Origin: a bacterium
GTDB lineage: Bacteria > Margulisbacteria > Marinamargulisbacteria > JAAEMD01
NCBI GenBank assembly: GCA_024225875.1
Contig: JAAEMD010000318.1
Location: 1 to 18,174 of the forward strand
Length of the DNA: 18,174 nt
Direction of reading: 5' to 3'
This document shows, one piece after another, positions 1 to 5,939 of this stretch (within the stretch, counting starts at the first letter, position 1; the number at the start of each line of letters is the position of its first letter). The notes under the pieces are model-generated. The model searched no databases and was not told the DNA's origin. It worked only from the letters and a program-made list of their open reading frames with translations. The translations under genes were made by a program, and so were the position numbers.

Positions 1-573
1 AAAAAATCAAAAGTATTAAAAAAATACAGGGAAGCTTTTAAAAAAGGTTCTTTACAGGAGAAAATACAGGCCCTGCAGGAATGTATAGAAGAGATCAGGG
101 CTTCAATAAATCAGCACTATGCAAAAACAATTCATAATAAAGCAAGGTTTGCAGCAACTCCTTCGATCTGGCCGGTATACGGAAGAATCCGGTCCGGGTA
201 TGGCTGGCGTCGACACCCTATTTTAGGTAAAAGATTTTTTCATAAAGGAATTGATATTCCCAGCTGGACAGGCGCTCCTATAAAAGCAACAGCAGATGGC
301 ATAATAAAATATGCTGGATGGTCGGGGGCTTTTGGTAATGTAGTAGTTATAGATCATAATTTCGGTTTCAGAACTATATATGCTCATGCTTTGCAGATTC
401 TGGTTATAAGAGGCTCCTTTGTTAAGAAGGGGCAGGTTATAGCCCAGGTTGGATCCACAGGCCTGTCTACAGGGGCACATGTACATTATGAGATTAGAAG
501 GTGGGATAAAGCAGTTAATCCCAGGTACTATCTTGATTTAGATATGTTTACAGCGAGTACAAGAATGTGGTAA
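1..573 (+). CDS. M23 family metallopeptidase (LytM-type), 3' part
   Basis: This frame is open from base 1, so the 5' end lies outside the window; about 190 residues are visible. The first 50 or so are lysine- and glutamate-rich and look helical, as in the coiled coils that precede many M23 domains. The peptidase domain then follows: a GYGWRRHPI segment, the zinc-site motif HKGID (His and Asp ligands), a central TIYAH, and near the end HVHYEIR, whose HxH supplies the last ligand and catalytic histidine. M23 enzymes are zinc endopeptidases that cut peptidoglycan cross-bridges in the periplasm. The bactofilin gene starts 50 bp downstream on the same strand. Linked M23 peptidase and bactofilin genes are known in several bacteria, where the pair shapes the cell, so a cell-shape role is likely. 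The domain call is secure; substrate and signal peptide cannot be judged. Confidence 0.92.
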   Translation, partial: KKSKVLKKYREAFKKGSLQEKIQALQECIEEIRASINQHYAKTIHNKARFAATPSIWPVYGRIRSGYGWRRHPILGKRFFHKGIDIPSWTGAPIKATADGIIKYAGWSGAFGNVVVIDHNFGFRTIYAHALQILVIRGSFVKKGQVIAQVGSTGLSTGAHVHYEIRRWDKAVNPRYYLDLDMFTASTRMW

Positions 574-623
574 TTTTTATGTGTATTTCCTTTGTTATGA
601 AAAAAATATAAAAAGGTTGTTTT

Positions 624-1016
624 ATGGAAAAAAAAGCACTTTTTAAAAGTGAACTGGTTAATACTGTAATTGGATCAGAAACCTTTTTTAAAGGGTCACT
701 GCAGACGCAAAGGTCAATAAGAATCGAAGGTGGCTTTGAAGGCGAAATTAATTCGCAGGGTGAAGTGTATATAGGAGAAAACAGCAGGGTAAAGGCCAAT
801 GTTTTTGCTAAAAGGATTATAATTGCTGGTGAAATTACCGGTAATGTAGAGGCAATAGGCGGACTGCATATATGTAAAACAGGGAAAGTATATGGAGATA
901 TTACCGGTGATCAATTAATTATAGAAGAAGGTGCTGTTTATAGAGGGAAGGTTAATATGGATATAATATCTTCCAAAAATGCTTATGAAGGGAACCTTCA
1001 GTTAACAAGAACTTGA
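624..1016 (+). CDS. Bactofilin (CcmA/BacA-like polymer-forming cytoskeletal protein)
   Basis: The protein is 130 residues, a usual bactofilin size. After a short disordered N-terminus the core (about residues 18-105) is the repetitive glycine- and valine-rich beta-helix of the family: IGSETFFKGSL, IRIEGGFEGEI, VYIGENSRVKANV, IIAGEITGNVEA, LHICKTGKVYGDI and LIIEEGAVYRGKV are successive rungs. Bactofilins polymerise without nucleotide into filaments at the inner face of the membrane and act as scaffolds, often for peptidoglycan hydrolases. The M23 peptidase gene immediately upstream fits that role. The ATG at 624 is preceded by AAAAAGG at a workable distance. The stop TGA overlaps the TTG start of rsmI, so translation of the two is probably coupled. 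No membrane segment is visible. Confidence 0.93.
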   Translation: MEKKALFKSELVNTVIGSETFFKGSLQTQRSIRIEGGFEGEINSQGEVYIGENSRVKANVFAKRIIIAGEITGNVEAIGGLHICKTGKVYGDITGDQLIIEEGAVYRGKVNMDIISSKNAYEGNLQLTRT

Positions 1017-1831
1017 AGCAGGAAAAGGGTATATTATACGTTTGTGCGACACCTATTGGACATTTGTCTGATTGCTCATACCGGTTAATAGATATATTAG
1101 GAAGTGTTTCATATATAGCAGCAGAAAATACACGTAAAACAAAAATACTGCTTTCAAGATATAAGATTAAGGCAAAAGTAATAAGTCTTCAAAAATATAA
1201 TGAAGAAAGCAGAGTCAGTTTAATTGGAGAATGGCTGGCTCAGGGAAAAGATGTTGCTATTGTAAGTGATGCCGGAACGCCTAATATAGCTGATCCCGGG
1301 GCGTATTTAATAAAACAAATGCATAACAAAGGGTTTACTGTTTCTCCAGTCCCAGGGCCTTCGGCAGTGACAGCTCTATTTTCAGTCTCCGGTATGTTAG
1401 CCAGTAAATTCTGTTTTATGGGTTTTTTTCCTAAAAAACAGTCTGAAGCAGAAAAGCTGCTGGGTTCTCTTGCTAAAATAAATGAACCGCTATTTTTTTT
1501 TGAAACAGCGAAGAGATTATTAAAAACAATGAAATGGTTATCAGTAAACTATAATATTGATGCTGTATATCTGGGTAAAGAGCTGACAAAAATTCATGAA
1601 ACTTTTTATTCAGGTCCGATAGAGCTTGTTATAAAGCAACTGGAGAATACTTCGATTAAAGGTGAATGGAGCTTTATAATCAAGCTTGGCAAAATAGAGG
1701 ATGATGCAGTAGAAAAGGTGGCCCGGTTAAAAAAAAGTGGTTTGAATAATAAACAAATAATAGAAACAGCCGCTATGATGGGTTTTAAGAGAAACCATAT
1801 TTATAATATTTTATGTAATCAAAGTTACTGA
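1013..1831 (+). CDS. rsmI: 16S rRNA (cytidine1402-2'-O)-methyltransferase RsmI
   Basis: RsmI uses S-adenosylmethionine to 2'-O-methylate C1402 in the decoding centre of 16S rRNA. The 272-residue length is close to the usual 280. The tetrapyrrole-methylase-fold motifs appear in order: ATPIGH (residues 12-17), AAENTR, VAIVSDAGTPNIADPG (SAM-binding loop), PVPGPSAVTAL and FMGFFPKK, followed by the helical C-terminal part. Several positions differ from the common family form: ATPIGN is ATPIGH and the acidic EDTR motif is ENTR. The start is a TTG at 1013 that overlaps the bactofilin TGA; no upstream ATG is in frame and the protein begins just before the first beta strand, so TTG is the best choice. 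It is the last intact gene before a gene-poor stretch. A weak 6-bp hairpin overlaps the stop (1826-1842), without a T-run. Confidence 0.93.
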   Translation: MKQEKGILYVCATPIGHLSDCSYRLIDILGSVSYIAAENTRKTKILLSRYKIKAKVISLQKYNEESRVSLIGEWLAQGKDVAIVSDAGTPNIADPGAYLIKQMHNKGFTVSPVPGPSAVTALFSVSGMLASKFCFMGFFPKKQSEAEKLLGSLAKINEPLFFFETAKRLLKTMKWLSVNYNIDAVYLGKELTKIHETFYSGPIELVIKQLENTSIKGEWSFIIKLGKIEDDAVEKVARLKKSGLNNKQIIETAAMMGFKRNHIYNILCNQSY

Positions 1832-1956
1832 CTGTATCAGTATAACCTGCTGTAAAACGATATTTTAACGATGTGTGACCTGATCGGGCGCTTAATGTTA
1901 TTACTGCTGGTGGCCAGACTGCATTTGCTGAAACCTGCGGTTTGCTGAATTATTTT

Positions 1957-1984
1957 CCGGACATTTCATTTTGGAACAGCTATA
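1957..1984. repeat. Solo end of the TATAGCTG palindromic element
   Basis: The 28 bp CCGGACATTT...CAGCTATA match, with few changes, the reverse complement of the left end of the element at 3380 and also the right ends of the copies at 3568-3683 and 4619-4735. Only this one terminus can be seen; no partner end is visible within several hundred bases upstream. It is therefore a truncated or decayed copy, or one end left after rearrangement. It lies in the middle of the decayed coding-like stretch. Confidence 0.7.
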
Positions 1985-2194
1985 ACATCAGATTCTTTAG
2001 CTGGCGTTATTACATTAAAAACTGGTATTGGCGCTTTAATATCAAATAAACAGTGCATTTTAACAGCTCCCTTTTTGCAACGAAATTTAGCTCAGTCAAA
2101 AACCGATAAGCATAATGAAATGGTTGTTGAATCAAGAGTATAAAGCGGGTAAAACTGTAATATTTGATTTAATATTGTGCTAAACTTCATTTTA

Positions 2195-2237
2195 GGCTGT
2201 CCTTTCTGGTTTTTAATTAGAATTTTAAAGGATAGCC
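2195..2237. repeat. 11-bp inverted repeat, hairpin
   Basis: GGCTGTCCTTT (2195-2205) pairs with AAAGGATAGCC (2227-2237): eleven pairs, one a G-U in RNA, around a 21-nt AT-rich loop. No T-run follows directly, so it is a weaker terminator candidate than the hairpin just downstream. It could be an operator, part of a decayed mobile element, or half of a double terminator. Confidence 0.5.
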
Positions 2238-2249
2238 TGCTTTAAAATA

Positions 2250-2278
2250 CAAAAACACGTCATAGACGTATTTTTTTG
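2250..2278 (+). terminator. Rho-independent terminator-like hairpin
   Basis: ACGTC-ATA-GACGT forms a perfect 5-bp stem with a 3-nt loop. It is flanked by an A-run before and seven Ts after (2271-2277), which lengthen the stem past one mismatch. The A/T flanks make it usable from either strand. It would stop transcription coming from the rsmI side and insulate the membrane-protein gene that starts at 2322. Confidence 0.6.
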
Positions 2279-2321
2279 TGCCTGTTTTATTCTCAGCTTA
2301 TTTTATTTTTACCGGACAACA

Positions 2322-3014
2322 GTGATACTAAATGATATATCATTATGGTATCCTTTGTGGATGAGTTTTTTGAAGAAATTATCATGCCGTGACGGGTTGC
2401 TTCTAATAGGCGGTATTTGCTGGACTCTTACATACTTATTAATTATCAGATTAGGATTTAAAGAAGCTGTTTATGGAATGCCGTTTGTGGCTCTTTGTGC
2501 AAATTTATCCTGGGAGTTTATTTTTTCCTTCGTTCATCCACAAAAAAAATCTCAGCGATATGTTAATTATGTCTGGTTATTTTTTGATCTGGTTATTTTT
2601 TACCAGTTCCTTAAATTTGGGTCTGCCCATTTACAAAATATTTCTACAGTATATTTTTATCCAACAGTTATAGTAACGCTAGTTATTGCCTACTTTAGTG
2701 TTTTACTAATATCCAGAGAATTTGATGACACTTACCACGGTAAATATGCAGCGTTTGGCCAAAATTTACTGATGTCTGTTTTATTCGTTTATATGATTCT
2801 TACCAGAAATAGTATAGCTGGCCAATCCATATATATTGCCATTTTAAAGCTTGCAGGAACCACGGCCCCGTCATTAGCTTTTTATACAAAATATCCCAAA
2901 CTAAAATTATTGAACTTTTTTTATATAACTATATTTCTGTTTGATGTTATTTATGTTGTGCTAGTCTATAAGATGTCTTTGGCTCAAGGCATTAACCCCT
3001 GGCTCAGGTTTTAG
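2322..3014 (+). CDS. Pyr4/PaxB-like integral membrane protein (transmembrane terpene cyclase superfamily)
   Basis: The 230-residue, strongly hydrophobic protein has about seven predicted membrane spans. Length and motifs resemble the transmembrane-type terpene cyclases typified by fungal Pyr4 and PaxB and by bacterial relatives in meroterpenoid clusters. The diagnostic segment is YGMPFVALCANLSWEFIF (residues 51-68), followed by RYVNYVWLFFDLVIFYQFLK. Glu65 in NLSWEF and Asp208 in FLFDVIY occupy the positions of the two acidic residues reported to be catalytic in Pyr4. The start is GTG at 2322, with no clear Shine-Dalgarno; a weak promoter (TTGTGC, 17 bp, TATTTT at 2276-2304) would place it on a very short leader, and ATG at 2361 is an alternative. 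The stop TAG overlaps the stop of the convergent pseudogene. No prenyltransferase or oxidase gene is nearby, so the reaction and substrate are unknown. Family assignment is from motif recognition only. Confidence 0.72.
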   Translation: MILNDISLWYPLWMSFLKKLSCRDGLLLIGGICWTLTYLLIIRLGFKEAVYGMPFVALCANLSWEFIFSFVHPQKKSQRYVNYVWLFFDLVIFYQFLKFGSAHLQNISTVYFYPTVIVTLVIAYFSVLLISREFDDTYHGKYAAFGQNLLMSVLFVYMILTRNSIAGQSIYIAILKLAGTTAPSLAFYTKYPKLKLLNFFYITIFLFDVIYVVLVYKMSLAQGINPWLRF

Positions 3015-3365
3015 TTTATTTTCATTATTTGATGTTTTTTTATTTTAAACTCTAGTGTTTGTCTTGGAATTTTGAGTTGTCTGGCTGTTGCAGAAATATT
3101 GTATTGATGCTTTTTTAAAGCTATTTCTATCTGATTGTTTTCAACATTGCTAACAATATCAGATAAACTACTGCCATCTGATTTAATGGTATAATCGCCA
3201 GGACAATACAGCTCTCCCTGTGAAAACAAAGCAACACACATTTGAATTTCATTTTTTAATTCTCTGATTCCACCTTTCCACTGGCGTATTAAAAATTGAG
3301 AATACAGGTTTTGCGGCATTTGATAGCTGGTTTTATATTTTTTGTTAAATATATCAATAAAATAA
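3011..3365 (-). pseudogene. C-terminal remnant of an NtrC-family sigma-54 response regulator
   Basis: Reading leftward from 3365, the frame encodes the end of a sigma-54-activator AAA+ domain: IFNKKYKT, then QWKGGIRELKNEIQ, the counterpart of the usual WPGNVRELxN motif. A Fis-type helix-turn-helix follows: IEIALKKHQYNISATARQLKIPRQTLEFKIKKH. The receiver domain, Walker A and B motifs and GAFTGA loop are missing. Upstream the frame meets a stop (3366-3368) and, 12 bp further, the end of a TATAGCTG element at 3380. The gene has thus lost all but roughly its last 115 codons. An ATG at 3319 could start a 102-residue peptide, but it would lack every activator function. Its TAA shares bases with the stop of the convergent membrane-protein gene. 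Domain recognition is firm; decay rather than a functional mini-protein is an inference. Confidence 0.82.
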
Positions 3366-3379
3366 TTAATAAACTAAGG

Positions 3380-3443
3380 TATAGCTGTTCCAAAATAAAA
3401 TGTCCGTTTAAATGGCTGAGTGCATGTGTACAGTCGTACATTA
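3380..3443 (-). repeat. Truncated copy of the TATAGCTG palindromic element
   Basis: The sequence starts TATAGCTGTTCC and runs through TGTCCGTTTAAATGGCTGAG. Over about 60 bp it is nearly the reverse complement of the right half of the full copy at 3568-3683. After about 3443 the similarity ends. Together, 3380-3443 and 3620-3683 form long terminal inverted repeats of a composite of about 304 bp that encloses a full nested copy. Confidence 0.8.
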
Positions 3444-3567
3444 TTATTATTTTTACCCTGTTTCAGCCTCATTGCTCATCAACACTATTGTGGGCCAGTT
3501 TAAATAACTTTACTTTAGTCTTCACGTCAGGGTATTCTCAGGCTATCATGTTCTTGAAATTTTATGC
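3444..3567. other. Unassigned segment between inverted repeat arms
   Basis: About 124 bp lie between the truncated element and the full copy. On the minus strand there is a short open stretch (EYPDVKTKVKLFKLAHN) with stops on both sides. It may be a remnant of the gene in which the elements landed or of a mobile-element gene. I do not recognise it, and no promoter, RNA or intact reading frame is evident. Confidence 0.3.
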
Positions 3568-3683
3568 TATAGCTGCTCCAAAGTAAAATGTCCGACACTA
3601 AAGTTTTCAAATGGCTTCGTTAATGTACGCAAGTACACAGCACTCAGCCATTTAAACGGACATTTCAATTTGTTCCAGCTATA
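3568..3683 (+). repeat. Full TATAGCTG palindromic element (MITE-like), copy upstream of purC
   Basis: This 116-bp copy begins TATAGCTGCTCCAAAGTAAA and ends TTTGTTCCAGCTATA; the two ends are imperfect inverted repeats of about 27 bp. Internally AAATGGCT pairs with AGCCATTT and GTAC with GTAC, so a transcript could fold almost end to end. It is about 90 percent identical by eye to the copy at 4619-4735. No coding frame spans it. TA at each outer end fits a TA target duplication, as in Correia elements and IS630-type MITEs. Confidence 0.85.
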
Positions 3684-3730
3684 CCAGGAAATTATCAGGG
3701 TAATTTTTATAATAGCAGGAGGGTTTTCTC

Positions 3731-4615
3731 ATGGTAAATAACGTTGTACTAACAGATATGGATCTGCCGGAATTAAAATTATTTAAAAAAGGTAAAGTTC
3801 GTAATGTCTATGATCTAAACGATAAATTACTTTTTGTTGCTTCTGATAGAGTTTCTGCTTTTGACAGCATATTACCGAATGGTATACCTGATAAGGGCAG
3901 TGTGCTGACCAGAATTTCAGAATTCTGGTTCGATTTTACTAAAGATATAATATCAAACCACTTAATAACTTCTGATACTGATCTTTTTCCAAAAGAAACT
4001 GCACCATATAAAGAAATTCTTAAAGACAGGTCAATGTTAGTAAAAAAGACAGATCTTATAGAAATAGAATGTGTTGTACGGGGATATCTGGTTGGATCAG
4101 GCTGGAAGGAGTATACAAAAAGCGGTAAGGTTTGCGGTATTTCTCTGCCGGAAGGATTAAAGATGGCAGATCCTTTGCCTGAACCATTATTTACTCCGGC
4201 TACAAAAGCTGAAGAGGGGCATGATGAAAATATCTCATTCGAAACGATGGAAAACATTACTGGTAAAGAGACCGCCTCTTTTTTACGGGATAAAAGTATA
4301 GAAATATATAAAAAAGCCTGCGAATATGCCAGTACCAAAGGAATTATTCTTGCTGATACTAAAATGGAATTTGGAAGACTGGACGATCAGATCATACTAA
4401 TAGATGAGCTGCTCACTCCTGACTCCTCTCGTTTCTGGCCCAGGTCAGATTATAAGCCAGGAAGTTCTCCTCCAAGCTATGATAAACAAATAGTTCGTGA
4501 CCATCTGGAAGGCAGTGGGTGGGATAAGAACCCTCCGGCACCGTATCTGCCGCCAGAGATAATAGAAAAAACAAACAGAAAATATCAGGAAATACTGGAT
4601 CTTTTAACTGGTTAA
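3731..4615 (+). CDS. purC: Phosphoribosylaminoimidazole-succinocarboxamide synthase (SAICAR synthetase)
   Basis: PurC joins CAIR and aspartate using ATP to form SAICAR in cytosolic purine synthesis. The 294-residue length matches the longer, yeast-Ade1-like branch of the family. Motifs are intact: KKGKVRNVYDL (nucleotide-binding lobe, residues 18-28), ASDRVSAFD, IPDKGSVLTRIS, ECVVRGYLVGSGWKEY, ADTKMEFG and IDELLTPDSSRFWP. The ATG at 3731 is supported by a strong AGGAGGG at 3717-3723. A TATAAT lies at 3708-3713 but has no good -35 and is too close to the ribosome site to be convincing. No other purine gene is adjacent. The gene sits alone between two direct copies of a palindromic repeat, the downstream one starting 4 bp after the stop and able to act as a hairpin terminator. 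Confidence 0.97.
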   Translation: MVNNVVLTDMDLPELKLFKKGKVRNVYDLNDKLLFVASDRVSAFDSILPNGIPDKGSVLTRISEFWFDFTKDIISNHLITSDTDLFPKETAPYKEILKDRSMLVKKTDLIEIECVVRGYLVGSGWKEYTKSGKVCGISLPEGLKMADPLPEPLFTPATKAEEGHDENISFETMENITGKETASFLRDKSIEIYKKACEYASTKGIILADTKMEFGRLDDQIILIDELLTPDSSRFWPRSDYKPGSSPPSYDKQIVRDHLEGSGWDKNPPAPYLPPEIIEKTNRKYQEILDLLTG

Positions 4616-4618
4616 AGA

Positions 4619-4735
4619 TATAGCTGTTCCAAAGTAAAATGTCCGACACTTAAAGTTTTCAAATGACTTCGTTAATGTACGCCAGTACACAGCACTCAGA
4701 CATTTAAAAGGACAGTTCAATTTGTACCAGCTATA
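4619..4735 (+). repeat. Full TATAGCTG palindromic element, copy downstream of purC
   Basis: This 117-bp copy has the same orientation and internal layout as the one at 3568-3683. Differences include one extra base after GACACT and substitutions in the inner stem, such as ATGACTT against AGACATT, which changes both sides of one pair without restoring it. It fills the gap between the purC stop and the end of the convergent TPR gene. Its hairpin could therefore end transcripts from both sides. Confidence 0.85.
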
Positions 4736-4761
4736 TATTTTTGCAATTACCTGGAATAAGG

Positions 4762-5208
4762 CTATATATTTTTGTTCAGGTTTTCAAGGAACTTCTTTGA
4801 CTCCTGATATCTGGCGCCATTTAGTTCACACGCTTTTTCAAAGTACTGTTTTGCTCTTTGATATTGTCTTTTTCTGGAGTGCAGTACTCCCATAAAATAG
4901 TAGCCCTCATCTATATCAGGGTTATATTTTATTGCCTGCTCATAGTATTTTTGAGCTTTATCGTTATTGTCCTGGTCTTCATATACATAACCACACCATA
5001 TAAGGGCATAAATGTTCTTTTTATCTAAAAGTAAAGATCTATTATATAAAGTAACAGCTCTTTTTCTGCTTGCAAATTCAGAGTAGTAAGATGCTCTGAC
5101 ATTACTGAGGTTTACAATAACAGAGCGCAGGGCAAAAATAAAAAGTAACTGTAAATAAATTGTTACCAGAACCTTAGTTGTAATTTTCTTTAATTTTACG
5201 CTATCCAT
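4762..5208 (-). CDS. Membrane-anchored TPR-repeat protein
   Basis: The 148-residue protein has one hydrophobic N-terminal segment (about residues 13-32, VLVTIYLQLLFIFALRSVIV) preceded by lysines, consistent with a signal anchor that leaves the rest outside the cytoplasm. Two to three tetratricopeptide repeats follow, seen in ALIWCGYVYEDQDNNDKAQKYYEQAIKYNPD and EGYYFMGVLHSRKRQYQRAKQYFEKACEL with the usual A/G/Y/A spacing. TPR proteins bind partner proteins; no specific partner can be named. The start overlaps the end of the CcdA-like gene by 13 bp, so the two are probably translated together. A role alongside that redox transporter, as with TPR proteins in cytochrome c maturation, is only a possibility. 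The stop is TAG, followed five codons later by TAA. Confidence 0.75.
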   Translation of the reverse strand: MDSVKLKKITTKVLVTIYLQLLFIFALRSVIVNLSNVRASYYSEFASRKRAVTLYNRSLLLDKKNIYALIWCGYVYEDQDNNDKAQKYYEQAIKYNPDIDEGYYFMGVLHSRKRQYQRAKQYFEKACELNGARYQESKKFLENLNKNI

Positions 5209-5921
5209 AAAAGTAAAAAACCTAAGAATATAAGGATATTTGACTCCAGTAAAACAAAATACTCCTTGCTCTTTAATAAAACAGGATGATTAACAATATG
5301 GGTAAGAAAAACACAAAAAATAATAACAGGAATGCCCTGTCCAAAAGAATATACAGCAAATGTAATTATACCGAAAAGGATCTTACCCTTTAAAATTGTT
5401 AAAGCAGATAGAATATAAATAACAGGTCCACAGCATGGACATACAGGTGTTTCCAGCCAGGCAAAGGCATTTCCGATTAAATATATCTGAGATAAGTGAT
5501 TAACATTCTTGAATCTGGAAAAGATGCTGTTGCTGCTGTGTTTATGTCCGCAGCCGCATTGATTAGCATCGTTGCAGGATCCGGAGAAAAAAAGGATTTT
5601 GATACCCCAGTAAACGGATAGTGCTCCCATTACTATAAAAAGATAGTAGGAAAGCCTTCCGTATTTCGAAAAAACAGCTGCTACTTTACCAAAAAAAAGA
5701 CCTATTAGAATATAGCTGGTAATAAGGCCCAGTACGAAAGTGCTGGATTTAATAAAAGCTGTTTTCTTGTTCCTGGCAGTCAGCGATACCATAGAGGCCA
5801 GGAAAGGAACTTCCAGCATTGCACAGGAGAATATTCCGCCTATAATACCAAATACTAAAACTATTGGTAAAAAAAGAGGGTTATTTATATATTGATCTAA
5901 TAATTGTGATGCGCTGTTAAT
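5196..5921 (-). CDS. CcdA/DsbD-type membrane thiol-redox or cytochrome c biogenesis protein
   Basis: The protein is hydrophobic with six or so membrane spans and resembles CcdA, which passes electrons from cytoplasmic thioredoxin to extracytoplasmic thiol proteins. The second-half motif TPVCPCCGPVIYILSAL carries the paired cysteines of the family PCxGP site (about C163 and C164). In the first half, the usual PCVLP region reads SCAMLEVPFLASM, with Cys33 in place. A Cys/His-rich loop (SCNDANQCGCGHKH) between spans is unusual. The first ATG (5819) would remove the first membrane span and Cys33. The frame is open upstream only to a stop near the end of ligA and has no ATG, GTG or TTG there. ATT at 5921 sits 6 nt after AAAGGA, so I chose it as start, giving 241 residues. 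The function is inferred from fold; cargo is unknown. Confidence 0.78.
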   Translation of the reverse strand: MNSASQLLDQYINNPLFLPIVLVFGIIGGIFSCAMLEVPFLASMVSLTARNKKTAFIKSSTFVLGLITSYILIGLFFGKVAAVFSKYGRLSYYLFIVMGALSVYWGIKILFFSGSCNDANQCGCGHKHSSNSIFSRFKNVNHLSQIYLIGNAFAWLETPVCPCCGPVIYILSALTILKGKILFGIITFAVYSFGQGIPVIIFCVFLTHIVNHPVLLKSKEYFVLLESNILIFLGFLLLWIA

Positions 5922-5939
5922 TTTTATTCCTTTAATTCT

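Larger units (their letters stand above)
1832..2321 (+). other. Gene-poor stretch with decayed coding-like sequence
   Basis: No intact gene is visible across 490 bp. Two short open stretches look protein-like but begin nowhere. One, around 1889-1990, reads NVITAGGQTAFAE and onward. The other, 1967-2143, reads AITSDSLAGVITLKTG and ends at TAA 2141-2143. They are in different frames, and the junction coincides with a repeat end at 1957-1984. This is consistent with a gene remnant broken by an inserted element, but I do not recognise the family. A long inverted repeat (2195-2237) and a terminator-like hairpin (2250-2278) close the stretch before the next gene. Confidence 0.4.

Noticed and set aside
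1826..1842. TACTGA...TCAGTA hairpin as the rsmI terminator
   Set aside because: The stem is only six AT-rich pairs overlapping the stop codon, with no following T-run.
1889..1990. ITAGGQT stretch as a CoaBC (phosphopantothenoylcysteine synthetase) remnant
   Set aside because: Only a few residues resemble the ITAGGT motif, and the flanking sequence does not continue the family; the match is too short to name.
2473..2673. 66-codon frame inside the Pyr4-like gene
   Set aside because: It overlaps a recognisable gene in another frame and shows no family features.
3688..3713. TATAAT at 3708-3713 as the purC promoter
   Set aside because: There is no -35 at a proper distance, and the start point would fall inside the ribosome binding site.
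3808..4338. Long minus-strand frame of 176 codons opposite purC
   Set aside because: It is fully antisense to well-conserved purC, has no recognisable domain and no ribosome site.
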